A stretch of 64,000 nt of DNA from contig NZ_BMWG01000019.1 in assembly GCF_014651115.1 (NCBI RefSeq), positions 62,001 to 126,000 of the forward strand. The letters run 5' to 3'. How positions within the stretch are numbered: position 1 is the first letter of the stretch; each line of letters starts with the position of its first letter. This document shows positions 43,475-51,853 of the stretch, piece after piece. The position numbers and the translations under genes are program-made. The DNA is from Streptomyces inusitatus (lineage in GTDB: Bacteria > Actinomycetota > Actinomycetes > Streptomycetales > Streptomycetaceae). The notes under the pieces were generated by a model. It had not been told where the DNA came from. It did no database searches and saw only the letters and a program-made list of their open reading frames with translations.

Positions 43475-44614
43475 TCAGCTGCCCCGAAGACCGACCGCCA
43501 GTGTCAGTTCAAGGACCCGGTGCGGCGATGCGAGGTCCGGAAACAGCTCCCGTAGCTGCGACATCCGGTATCGGACTGTCTGGGGATGGACGAACAACGC
43601 CGCCGCCACCTCGTCCCGTCTGCCCTGGTGCAGCAGCCACGCCCGCAACGTCTCCTCCAGCCGCTGTGCCGTCGCGACAGGCAAGGTCCGCAATGGTGCG
43701 AGAGCTCGGGCACGCAGGTCTGCGAACGCGTCCGCGTCGGCGCTCAGCACCAGCTCGGGCAGGTGGTCCTCGGTGTCGCGGACATCGGAGGAGAGGGAGC
43801 GCGCGCGTACGGCTCGTGCGTACGAGGCGGACGCTCGAATCCATGGTCGGGCCGGGCCGACCACGGCGGTGCGGTCGGCCAGCCGGCTCAAGAGATGTGA
43901 TCGGTCGGCATCAGGGACGAGCAGCACACCGGTGGCGTCCGGCAGATCGTCGAGTACGAGGGTGGTCGGGTCGAGCGCGCGGTAGGCGGGCCGGGCCTGG
44001 GCGGCGGGCAGCAGGACCGCGGTCAGTGAAACCGGAGGCTGCCACCCTGCCCGTTGAGCAGAGGCCAGCAGCACGTCCGGGCTCGCGCCGGCGAGGAGGT
44101 CGTGGGCCAGGTGTTCCAGGTGGAGCTCGTGGGCCCGGCCCCGGGCGGCCAGTTCGTCGGCGTGGCCCGCGGCACTCGCGGCGGAGAGCTCGTCGATGTA
44201 GGCGAAGGTCAGCTCGGCGAACTTGGCGACCTCGGCAGCGGGCAGACCTGCGGGCACGGCACCCGCTGCCAGGCAACGCCAGGCCACGCGGGCGCCGACA
44301 CGGTAGGCGCTGAGGAGGGCGTCCATCGAACGGCCGTCGCGCACTTCGCCGCGGCCCAGCTCGTAGGCTGCGTCACCGGCGTCACCGCCCGTGGCGTTCC
44401 CGCTCGCGAGGTCCAGATAGTGTCCCAGGGCAGTGCGGACGGATCGGCGGATGGTGCCGCCCATGCGGCCCGACAGGGCGTTGGCGTAGGGAGGGACCTC
44501 GTCGATGATCGCCTGGACGACCTCGTCGGCGGTGCTCTTCAGCGCGGCCCGAAGCGCGGTGACCGTCGTCTCGTCCAGGGCCGGCTCGGTGGCCCTCCGG
44601 ATTACATGCCCCAT
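43475..44614 (-). CDS. PucR-family transcriptional regulator, 379 aa
   Basis: A cytoplasmic regulator. The N-terminal two thirds are helical (TDLR-type sensing region: RRSVRTALGHYLDLASGNA, MDALLSAYRVGARVAWRCLA, VAKFAELTFAYIDELSAAS). The C-terminal HTH of PucR/CdaR type is near 325: RAWLLHQGRRDEVAAALF, then VHPQTVRYRMSQLRELF. The gene is divergent from the ferredoxin reductase-desaturase pair, and the 86-base gap holds two palindromes. That makes it a likely direct regulator of that pair and of itself. In several actinomycetes a related regulator controls membrane desaturation. The start is ATG 44614. Confidence 0.85.
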   Translation of the reverse strand: MGHVIRRATEPALDETTVTALRAALKSTADEVVQAIIDEVPPYANALSGRMGGTIRRSVRTALGHYLDLASGNATGGDAGDAAYELGRGEVRDGRSMDALLSAYRVGARVAWRCLAAGAVPAGLPAAEVAKFAELTFAYIDELSAASAAGHADELAARGRAHELHLEHLAHDLLAGASPDVLLASAQRAGWQPPVSLTAVLLPAAQARPAYRALDPTTLVLDDLPDATGVLLVPDADRSHLLSRLADRTAVVGPARPWIRASASYARAVRARSLSSDVRDTEDHLPELVLSADADAFADLRARALAPLRTLPVATAQRLEETLRAWLLHQGRRDEVAAALFVHPQTVRYRMSQLRELFPDLASPHRVLELTLAVGLRGS

Positions 44615-44655
44615 GTTTTATTCCCTGCGAACAATTAAGCCGACCAGATTCACGC

Positions 44656-44686
44656 CCTACGGGTAGGACTTTACGCCCTGAGGCGT
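44656..44686. promoter_or_regulatory. two palindromes in the regulator/desaturase gap
   Basis: CCTAC-GG-GTAGG at 44656-44667 and ACGCC-CTGA-GGCGT at 44673-44686, both perfect. Their centres lie about 18 bases apart, so they could be a pair of operators for the PucR-type regulator controlling both divergent promoters. Confidence 0.55.
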
Positions 44687-44700
44687 ATCAAGCTGGAGTC

Positions 44701-45756
44701 ATGACGAGTGCAGCCCTCCGCAGTAGGGCGTGGAAACTGCTGGAGATGGTCACGACGCCGCTGCTGCCGTCGGACTACCTCGACCTGGTCAGTCCGCTGC
44801 GTGCGGGTGCCGACCTGCGTGGGCGCATCGAGGCCGTGCGTCCCGAGACGGGTGACGCCGCGACCATCGTGATCAGGCCGGGACGGGGCTGGCGTGGCCA
44901 CAAGGCCGGGCAATATGTACGGATCGGGATCGACGTCGACGGGGTGCGTCTGTGGCGTGCCTACTCCATCACCTCGCCGACAGACCGCCGGGACGGCCGC
45001 GTCACGATCACCGTGAAGGCGATCCCGGGCGGCAGGGTCAGCAACCATCTGGTCCGCGGGGCGAAACCGGGCACGCTGATCCAGCTCGACCAGGCGACCG
45101 GTGACTTCGTGCTGCCGGAGGCCAAGCCCGCCAAGGTGCTCTACCTGACGGCCGGCAGCGGCATCACGCCGGTCATGGGCATGCTGCGCGACACCGAGTT
45201 CGACGACGTCGTCATGGTCCACTGCGCGCCGCGGCCGCAAGACGTGATCTTCCGGAACGATCTGCACGGCCTGGTAGCGGAAAGGAAGCTGCGTCTCACC
45301 GAGGTGCACACCGACACCGACGGCATGCTCGACATCGCCCGTCTCGACGAACTCGTGCCCGACTGGGCCGAGCGCGAGACCTGGGCCTGCGGGCCCGCGG
45401 GCCTGCTCGACGCCGCCGAAGACCACTGGGCCGAGCACGGCGTACCAGAGCGCCTGCACACCGAACGCTTCCGCCCCGGCATCGTTGTCACCGGAGACGG
45501 TGGCGAGGTCACGTTCAGCACCACCGGCAGGACCGCCGCCGCGGACGGCGCCATGCCGTTGCTGGACGTCGGCGAGGAGGCCGGCGTGCTCATGCCCTCC
45601 GGGTGCCGCATGGGCATCTGCTTCGGCTGCGTCACGCCGCTCAAGGCGGGCGCCGTCCGCGACCTGCGCACCGGCGAGATCACCGAGGCCGAGCCGGGCG
45701 TCCTCATCCAGACCTGTGTGTCCGCCGCGGCGGGCCCCTGCGACATCGAACGGTAG
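44701..45756 (+). CDS. ferredoxin reductase / 2Fe-2S flavoprotein, 351 aa
   Basis: An electron-transfer partner for the desaturase. The FAD-binding site is RAYSIT near residue 90 (R-x-Y-S), followed by VKAIPGGRVSNHLVRGAKPG. The NAD(P)H site is YLTAGSGITPVMGMLRDT near 150. The C-terminal plant-type 2Fe-2S domain near 290-340 has SGCRMGICFGCVTPLKAG and ends IQTCVSAAAGPC, giving the Cys ligands C-x4-C-x2-C and the last Cys near 340. It would pass electrons from NAD(P)H to a membrane desaturase. It is the first gene of a two-gene operon: 9 bases separate its stop from the GTG of the desaturase. ATG 44701 has GGAG upstream. Confidence 0.92.
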   Translation: MTSAALRSRAWKLLEMVTTPLLPSDYLDLVSPLRAGADLRGRIEAVRPETGDAATIVIRPGRGWRGHKAGQYVRIGIDVDGVRLWRAYSITSPTDRRDGRVTITVKAIPGGRVSNHLVRGAKPGTLIQLDQATGDFVLPEAKPAKVLYLTAGSGITPVMGMLRDTEFDDVVMVHCAPRPQDVIFRNDLHGLVAERKLRLTEVHTDTDGMLDIARLDELVPDWAERETWACGPAGLLDAAEDHWAEHGVPERLHTERFRPGIVVTGDGGEVTFSTTGRTAAADGAMPLLDVGEEAGVLMPSGCRMGICFGCVTPLKAGAVRDLRTGEITEAEPGVLIQTCVSAAAGPCDIER

Positions 45757-45765
45757 GAACACACC

Positions 45766-46884
45766 GTGACCGCCATCGACCCCACCGCCCACCTGACCTC
45801 GGAGCAGATCGAGGAGCTCGGCCGCGAGCTGGACGCGATCCGTGACGAGGTGCTCGCCGACCGCGGCGAGAAGGACGCCGCCTACATCCGCAAGGTCATC
45901 TCGGTGCAGCGCAAGCTTGAGCTGGCCAGCCGGGGCGTACTGCTGTTCTCGATCTTCCCGCCCGCGTGGCTGATCGGCACCGCCGGTCTGTCCGTGGCGA
46001 AGATCATGGACAACATGGAGATCGGCCACAACGTCCTGCACGGCCAGTGGGACTGGATGCGGGACCCGAAGATCCACTCCACCACCTGGGAGTGGGACCA
46101 CGTCTCCCCGGCCGATCAGTGGAAGCACTCGCACAACGAGCTGCACCACACGTACACCAACGTGATCGGCAAGGACAACGACCTCGGCTACGGCATCATG
46201 CGCGTCGACGAGGACCAGCGGTGGCACCCGTTCCATCTCGGTCAGCCGCTGTGGAACTTCATCAACGCCTGCTTCTTCGAGTACGGCATCGCCGCGTACG
46301 ACCTGGAGCTCGGCAAGAACCTGCACAAGCGCCGCCGCAAGAACCCGGAGTTCCGCGCGCGGGCCAGGGCCGTGGGTCGCAAGATCCGTAAGCAGGTGCT
46401 CAAGGACTACGTGATCCACCCGCTGCTGTCGGGCCCGTCGTTCCTCACCACGCTCGCCGCCACCTTCACCGCGAACCTGGTCCGCAACCTCTGGACCCAC
46501 TCGGTGATCATGTGCGGGCACTTCCCCGAGGGCGTGCAGGTCTTCGAGCGCCGGTCGATCAAGGGCGAGACGCGCGGCCAGTGGTACCTGCGCCAGATGA
46601 TGGGCTCGGCGAACATCAGCGGCAGCAGGGCCATGCACTTCATGAGCGGCAACCTGTCGCACCAGATCGAGCACCACCTGTTCCCGGACCTGCCGAGCAA
46701 CCGGTACGCCGAGGTCGCGGTGAAGGTGCGCGCACTGTTCGAGAAGTACGAGCTGGAATACGTCACCGGGCCGCTGCCCAAGCAGGTGTTCTCCGCGTGG
46801 CGCAAGGTCTTCCGGCTCTCGCTGCCGAACAAGAAGCCCAAGGTCAAGACACCTGACCACGAGCAGAAGCTTGTCGCGGCCTGA
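45766..46884 (+). CDS. fatty acid desaturase, 372 aa
   Basis: A membrane-bound di-iron desaturase, probably of acyl chains in membrane lipids. The three His boxes are HNVLHGQWD near residue 88, HNELHHTYTN near 123 and HQIEHHLFPD near 300. The hydrophobic stretch VLLFSIFPPAWLIGTAGL near 60 anchors it, and a second one (LLSGPSFLTTLAATFTANLV) follows near 225. Start GTG 45766 overlaps the end of the reductase transcript and shares its operon. The arrangement, with the reductase in front, is like the Mycobacterium DesA3 system. Confidence 0.92.
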   Translation: MTAIDPTAHLTSEQIEELGRELDAIRDEVLADRGEKDAAYIRKVISVQRKLELASRGVLLFSIFPPAWLIGTAGLSVAKIMDNMEIGHNVLHGQWDWMRDPKIHSTTWEWDHVSPADQWKHSHNELHHTYTNVIGKDNDLGYGIMRVDEDQRWHPFHLGQPLWNFINACFFEYGIAAYDLELGKNLHKRRRKNPEFRARARAVGRKIRKQVLKDYVIHPLLSGPSFLTTLAATFTANLVRNLWTHSVIMCGHFPEGVQVFERRSIKGETRGQWYLRQMMGSANISGSRAMHFMSGNLSHQIEHHLFPDLPSNRYAEVAVKVRALFEKYELEYVTGPLPKQVFSAWRKVFRLSLPNKKPKVKTPDHEQKLVAA

Positions 46885-47399
46885 TCCCGTTACTGATTCG
46901 GATCTCGCGGCCGGACCGGCGGCGCCACCGGGTTCGGTGAGATCCGTTGCGGACGGTGGGCGGCAGCGGCATCGGACCGTACGACACGAGATCCGGGCAG
47001 CCCGGCGTCGGGCTGCGCTGCTGCCGGGCGGGCGTACGGGCCGGCCTCTCCCGATGGCCAACCACGTGAACGGCAGTTCACCAGTTTTACCGGAAACCCC
47101 ACGTGGTGGGGAGGGCTGGTCCCCGATGTCATCGAGCGACTGGTCGCGCGATCCGGTCCAGTGCCTTGCGCCACTCTTCGGTCGGCTCCCGGTCCCACGC
47201 CTTCTTGTTGAACGCCCATGAGTACAGGGCCCGGCGCAGTACCCGTGGCTCCGGGTATACGGCGCCGGGGTGGATCAGCGCGGGTGTGACGGTGGCGAAG
47301 GCGTGGGTGAAGGTGTGGGTCCGGCCACGGCAGCACGTGTTCCGGCCCCACCACCGCCTCCGGAGCCGGGGTGCCTCGCGCCCCCGGGAGACGTGGAGG
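46885..47399. other. intergenic region with a recombinase remnant
   Basis: Convergent genes end here. An in-frame piece on the minus strand near 47125-47275, LRRALYSWAFNKKAWDREPT and EEWRKALDRIAR, resembles the N-terminal domain of tyrosine recombinases (compare FSKKAWKAEPGEERQEALAW at 33 kb). Nothing else is supported. Confidence 0.45.
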
Positions 47400-48272
47400 T
47401 CAGTTGCGGTTGATGATGTTCTGGATGAGGTCCGGCTTGTTCTCCGGGTAGTCCATCATGATGGCGCCGAGGGCGCGCCAAGACGCGGCTTCGCCCGTCA
47501 GAACACCGTTCAGCACATGGTTGAGGCTGCTGGCATGGCCACTCGGGGTGCCGTTCCACGCCGCCGAGCTGACATAGTTGATGAACAGCTTCCCGGGCTG
47601 GTTCCGCGCCTTGCGCAGATGGTTCTTGATCAAATCGGACTTCGTCGCCCCGAGGGCGTTCCAGTCGTCCTGGATGTCGAAGAGCGACGAGTCTCCGTAC
47701 CGCACTCCGCGGATACCGCCGTTGTCACCGAGAATGACGACCTTGCCGCGTGCGGTGCCGAGGGGTGGCAGCCCGTTGCCGACACGCAGGATCGCCTTCC
47801 AGTCCTGGTAGTACTTCTCGAAGATCGCGCCGAAGACGGCGTCGCTCTCCTCCGAGTACTCCTGCTTGACCCGCATCAGCACGGTCTCACCAGGGTTGGC
47901 CTTCAGAAAGTCCCAGCACTCGCTGAGGACATTGCCGAACATGGCGTTCTGGAAGGCGTTGCCGTGGTGAATGGCGAAAACGCCGTCGATGGCCCGGCAG
48001 CGGATGTCCAGGAAGCGGATTCCGGCGTTCAGCTGTTGGGTGATCGTCATGCCCTGACACTGGTGCCACACCGATCCAAAGCGTGCCCCGGAGTCATGGG
48101 TGCCCGGAATGGTCAGGTTCCTGAGCAGGGTCGCGCCGGGGAAACGGGACATCCAGTTGTGCGTGCCCTGGGCCGATATGGGTTGAGCCTTCGCCGCCGA
48201 TAAGGGGAGGGCGGTGGCTGCGGCCGTGACGGTCACGGCCGTTGCCCCCCTGAGAAACGCCCTTCTCTCCAT
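47400..48272 (-). CDS. secreted phosphatidylinositol-specific phospholipase C, 290 aa
   Basis: A PI-PLC X-domain enzyme, which cleaves phosphatidylinositol or GPI anchors outside the cell. Motifs are LRNLTIPGTHDSGARFG near residue 53 with the first catalytic His (THDS), then LNAGIRFLDIRCRAIDGVFA, IHHGNAFQ near 105 with the second His, and FLKANPGETVLMRVKQEYS. The length of about 290 residues is normal for bacterial PI-PLC. The N-terminus MERRAFLRGATAVTVTA has a twin-arginine motif (RRAFL), so Tat export is likely. I chose ATG 48272 with AAAGGTG upstream. The longer frame to 48461 lacks coding bias and overlaps a plus-strand AT-poor region. Confidence 0.92.
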   Translation of the reverse strand: MERRAFLRGATAVTVTAAATALPLSAAKAQPISAQGTHNWMSRFPGATLLRNLTIPGTHDSGARFGSVWHQCQGMTITQQLNAGIRFLDIRCRAIDGVFAIHHGNAFQNAMFGNVLSECWDFLKANPGETVLMRVKQEYSEESDAVFGAIFEKYYQDWKAILRVGNGLPPLGTARGKVVILGDNGGIRGVRYGDSSLFDIQDDWNALGATKSDLIKNHLRKARNQPGKLFINYVSSAAWNGTPSGHASSLNHVLNGVLTGEAASWRALGAIMMDYPENKPDLIQNIINRN

Positions 48273-48611
48273 GAAGAGTTCACCTTTCGCTGTCGCTGTA
48301 GCGAGCGGGCGGTGCGCACTGCCTGTGCGTCCGTCGTCCACAGCTCCCGGGTGACGCCCGACGTCGGGGGCGGACCTCGTCCCCGACGTGCCGGGTGGTC
48401 CGGGGGACCCGGTGGTACGGAGGGTCGCACTCGCCGTCCCCCTGGTAGCCGAGCACCGCACCTCCCCGGAGAGCTGTTGCTATGAAACAGGGTGTGGCGG
48501 AAGAGAAGGTTGCCTGCCCGGCCCGATCTTTTCTCGCGCGCCGAGCCCTGTCCCCCGGCGCCGGGATGCCGGTCCTGGTCCGGAGCTGGGCTTCCCGGAC
48601 CAGGACCCGCG

Positions 48612-50147
48612 TCACAGTGCGGGAATCCGGAGGTGGGCCTTGACCGGGTAGTGGTCCGTCGGCGGGAGGACGATCGGGGTCGGGTTCGGGTTCGTCACGT
48701 CGCAGGACAGGAAAGTCGCGCTGGACGGCGCGAACAGGTAGTCGATTTTGATGCTTCGCCCCTCCAGCGGCTTGGTGGCCCGTCCATCACGGGGGCGCGC
48801 GGCGTCCCGCCCCTCGTCGCACTCCTTGTCTTTCTGATAGGCGGAGGCCATCACGTCCTTGGGTGTGTCGGGGGAAGCGGAGTCCGGTGGCACAGCGTTG
48901 AAGTCGCCGCCGTAGACGGTGCGGTAACCGGCCGGGGTGTACGAATGGACGATCTGCTGCAGCAGCGCGGCCTGCTCCTTCCGCTTCGTGCCGTCCGCGT
49001 CGTCCGTCGACAGGCCGGCGCTGAAATGGGCCGTGCAGAACTGGAGGGCCTGGGCCGGGAGAACGGCGCACAGAGCGGTGCGCTGCTCAATGCGCACCCA
49101 AGCACCGTCGATGGTCCGGTTCGCAGGTGAGGGTAGGTCGTATGAGGTGTACCAGACGTTGGAGTCCGGTATCGCGAGGCCGATGCCGTAGGCGCCCCGG
49201 TCCTTCCAGGCCCCCGCAGAGCCCGCATTGTGACAGGTCCTAGCGGCATTCACGGATGAATCGTCGACCGCGTACTTGATGGGGGCGAAGCGTACGCTCC
49301 AACCCGTACCGGTCTTCAATTCCAGTTTCGTCTCGATCTCCGATGCTTGGGACTCGCAGATCTCCTGGAGAAAAATGGCTCGATACTGTTGCGCTTCCGT
49401 CGTGGAGCCCATCTGGCTGGTGATCTGGTTGCCCAGTTCACCGCCCTCTGTCCGGAAGTTTCCGCACTTGTCATTGTGGTTGGCGCAGAGATTCCATGAC
49501 ATCACTCGGATGTCGACTGCCGAAACGGGGGCTGCGGGCTGGGGCCGAGACCCCTCACCGCCTGGGTTGCTTTCACCCAGAAACTCAAGCTCGAACTTCT
49601 CCCAGGACCCCACTGCCGACGCCCGCGCCCGCAGCAGCCCGGCATCGTTCCCGGCGTCCTGCTTCTCAGCGGTCACATACACGTCCATGCCGTCGGTGCC
49701 GGCCTTCTGCGCCCTCAGGGCGTAGTACCCATCGGGCTGTCTCACCAGCTGGAGCTTCTCCCAACCGCCAACGGTCGTACCCCGGGCCCGGAGTAGATTC
49801 CGGTGGCTGCCCGTGTATCCCCGCTCGGTCGTGACGTAGTTTCCGTTCGCCTCCGATCGCAGGGTGATGGTCTCCCCCTTGTCGTCGGTGTGCAGCGTGA
49901 ACCGTTCCCAGCTGCCCAAGTCATTCTTCGAGCCCGCCTTGCGAGCGCGCAACATGCCTTCCGTGGCACCGCTGTTGTCGACTTCCGCCGACACGTACAG
50001 GCCGACACCCACGGACTTGATGGCGTACTTGTCACCGGCTGTGACAGGAACCGGTCGTGGAGCTGCCTGCGCCACGCCGACCGACATGGATATCACCGCG
50101 AAGAGTGCGGAGCACAGCACCACCATGTGGCGCAAAAGCACTTTCAT
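48612..50147 (-). CDS. secreted endonuclease/exonuclease/phosphatase-fold protein with beta-trefoil repeats, 511 aa
   Basis: An exported DNase I-fold phosphodiesterase. The signal peptide is RHMVVLCSALFAVISMSVGV with cleavage after AQA. Residues about 35-190 hold three related blocks (YAIKSVGVGLYVSAEVDN, NGNYVTTERGYTGSHRN, GMDVYVTAEKQDAGNDAG), each ending in L-R-A-R, a fascin-like trefoil. The catalytic domain has VMSWNLCANHND near 215, LQEICESQASEIE near 268, GGDFNAVPPDS near 412, KIDYLFAPSS near 470 and TDHYPVKAHLRIP at the end. These match Asn, Glu, Asp-Asn and Asp-His of the family. Substrates could be DNA, RNA, sphingomyelin or inositol phosphates. CdtB-like and sphingomyelinase-like members exist. 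ATG 50147 is the start. Confidence 0.85.
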   Translation of the reverse strand: MKVLLRHMVVLCSALFAVISMSVGVAQAAPRPVPVTAGDKYAIKSVGVGLYVSAEVDNSGATEGMLRARKAGSKNDLGSWERFTLHTDDKGETITLRSEANGNYVTTERGYTGSHRNLLRARGTTVGGWEKLQLVRQPDGYYALRAQKAGTDGMDVYVTAEKQDAGNDAGLLRARASAVGSWEKFELEFLGESNPGGEGSRPQPAAPVSAVDIRVMSWNLCANHNDKCGNFRTEGGELGNQITSQMGSTTEAQQYRAIFLQEICESQASEIETKLELKTGTGWSVRFAPIKYAVDDSSVNAARTCHNAGSAGAWKDRGAYGIGLAIPDSNVWYTSYDLPSPANRTIDGAWVRIEQRTALCAVLPAQALQFCTAHFSAGLSTDDADGTKRKEQAALLQQIVHSYTPAGYRTVYGGDFNAVPPDSASPDTPKDVMASAYQKDKECDEGRDAARPRDGRATKPLEGRSIKIDYLFAPSSATFLSCDVTNPNPTPIVLPPTDHYPVKAHLRIPAL

Positions 50148-50580
50148 TTTCCCCCGCTTAGGATCGGAAATACTGAATCGCGGTACTCCAATGCACGGTA
50201 ACCCCTCGCCGGTTCCGCACCAGCGGTCGTCGAGGCGATCGGGCCAGGCTGCCGTCCCGGCTCCACCGCGCCCCGGCCGCCCTCACCATCACCGCCGTCC
50301 GGCTGATCACCCTCTGCCGATTCGGCTCGGCCGGTTCAGGGACGGCGACCGTGCGGGAACGCATGGCCAGAAGTCCGAACACCGGCGAAGGCGGCAGGAG
50401 TCGGGCTGGCACACGTTCACTGCCACCGCATCACCTGGGACCATCTCCAGGGGCAGGTCCATCAGAGGAATTCGTCCGTCGTTCGCTCTTCCAGGCAGGG
50501 GTTCGCCGCCACCCGGTCCGGTATGCGGCGGGTGGCGGCGAGCCGTGGGGCTGGAGCCGTGCCGGGAGGGGTGCTGTCGG
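50148..50580. other. intergenic region with promoter and terminator
   Basis: No supported gene. It carries the 12-bp hairpin at 50504-50540 and, closer to 50147, the promoter of the phosphodiesterase gene. Confidence 0.5.
50504..50540 (-). terminator. perfect 12-bp hairpin after the lectin/pore gene
   Basis: Arms CGCCGCCACCCG and CGGGTGGCGGCG with a 13-base loop, about 40 bases beyond the stop at 50581. It has no T-run but is otherwise a good terminator. Confidence 0.7.
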
Positions 50581-51663
50581 TCAGGCTGTCCAGGCGTCGG
50601 AAAGGCCGGTGTTGGGGTCGCGGGTGGTCCATTCGATGACCACCGTCCCGTCGAGCCTGGTGAGCGTGTACTTGTCCTCCTTGTACCAGAGGGCCTCGGC
50701 CACCCGCCCGCCCTGGGGGTAGACCCGGCTGATGGTCTGCGTCCGGCTGCTTTCCGGCGTGGTGCTGGAGCTGGAGCCGTTGGTGACCTTCAGACCGGAG
50801 CTGATGGTGGTGGCGAGGGCGGCGGTGGGTCCTCCGTAGACGAAGGAGGCGTCGGCGGTGACCGAGATCCCGGTGGCGGTCTGGACTTGCTGCGCGTTGG
50901 CGCTGGTGAGGCCCACGGTGATCTGCTGGGTCCTGGTCTGCTGGGTGGCGCCGGTGTGGTCGTGGTAGTGCGCGAGTTTCCAGTAGCCGTGCCGCTTCAG
51001 CAGGTAGTACGGGCTGTCGATGCCCTGGCGGGTGCGGGGCAGGGCGGAGTCCGTGACCAGCGGGAAGGGCAGTGCGACCTGTCCGATCAGGACGGGGGCG
51101 GTCTGCTGCTGGGACGGCTGCGCGAAGCCGGTCAGCCGCACCACGTCACCGATGTCGGCCGGGCCGGCCGGTACCGGCGCGAGATCCAGCACCGGCCGGT
51201 ACTCGTCCTCGACCTCCAGGCCCCAGACGTTCGTCGCCAGCGGCGGGCGGTAGAAGAAGTCCAGCTGGGTCTGTGCTCCGGTGCCTGTCCCGTTGCCCTG
51301 CAGGCCCAGATACAGGCCGCTGCGCTTGTTGACGATGTGGTGACCGCCACCCGACACCTCCCGTAACAGCCATGTCTGCTGCGCGGCGGAGGCGGTCTGG
51401 AGGGTGTTCTGCTCCAGCTTGGCCGAGGGCGCGAGGCTGCTGTCCAGGACGGTGGCCACCAGCCCGCTGTGCTTGTTGGCGATCAGATAGCCGCCGTCGT
51501 CCAGCGGGAAGAGATGCCACACCTGGCTCGTACGGAACTGCCCGGTATCGAGTCGCCAGGTGTCCAGCCTGATGGCGATATTCGTCGTGTTCCCCGCCAC
51601 GTTGAAGACGAGGCTCGACTTACGGTTCCTGAGCACGTAGCTGCGCCCGGCACTGATGGCCAT
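50581..51663 (-). CDS. ricin-type lectin fused to a putative pore-forming domain, 360 aa
   Basis: Residues 1-150 form a beta-trefoil: AISAGRSYVLRNRKSSLVFN, then WHLFPLDDGGYLIANKHSG, then EQNTLQTASAAQQTWLL, then HHIVNKRSGLYLGLQGN, with Q-x-W motifs. Residues about 160-350 form a beta-rich domain with alternating residues, for example TATGISVTADASFVYGG and AALATTISSGLKVTNGSS, then VAEALWYKEDKYTLTR. The pattern resembles insecticidal or aerolysin-like beta-pore toxins that pair a lectin with a membrane-inserting hairpin. No signal peptide is seen, so it may be released otherwise or be carried by a co-expressed gene. GGAGGG precedes ATG 51663. It lies 190 bases downstream of the large metalloprotease, on the same strand. 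Confidence 0.6.
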   Translation of the reverse strand: MAISAGRSYVLRNRKSSLVFNVAGNTTNIAIRLDTWRLDTGQFRTSQVWHLFPLDDGGYLIANKHSGLVATVLDSSLAPSAKLEQNTLQTASAAQQTWLLREVSGGGHHIVNKRSGLYLGLQGNGTGTGAQTQLDFFYRPPLATNVWGLEVEDEYRPVLDLAPVPAGPADIGDVVRLTGFAQPSQQQTAPVLIGQVALPFPLVTDSALPRTRQGIDSPYYLLKRHGYWKLAHYHDHTGATQQTRTQQITVGLTSANAQQVQTATGISVTADASFVYGGPTAALATTISSGLKVTNGSSSSTTPESSRTQTISRVYPQGGRVAEALWYKEDKYTLTRLDGTVVIEWTTRDPNTGLSDAWTA

Positions 51664-51853
51664 CCGGCCCTCCTCTGGGAGTCACATCCTGTCGGAATGT
51701 CGTCAAAGACGTCACCCGGCCGAAACCCCGGGCCCGGCGGCGGCCCGGCGGTTCGTACGGTCACGGGGTCCGCCGCCCCGGAGGGCGGCCGGGAGACGTG
51801 TGCGTTGGGGGCGGGCGCCGCGGAGCTGTGGCCCGCCCCTCCGCGCGGATGGC

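Noticed and set aside
44671..47061. Antisense open frame of 796 codons spanning the reductase and desaturase
   Set aside because: It covers two genes with clear catalytic motifs on the plus strand and has no ribosome-binding site.
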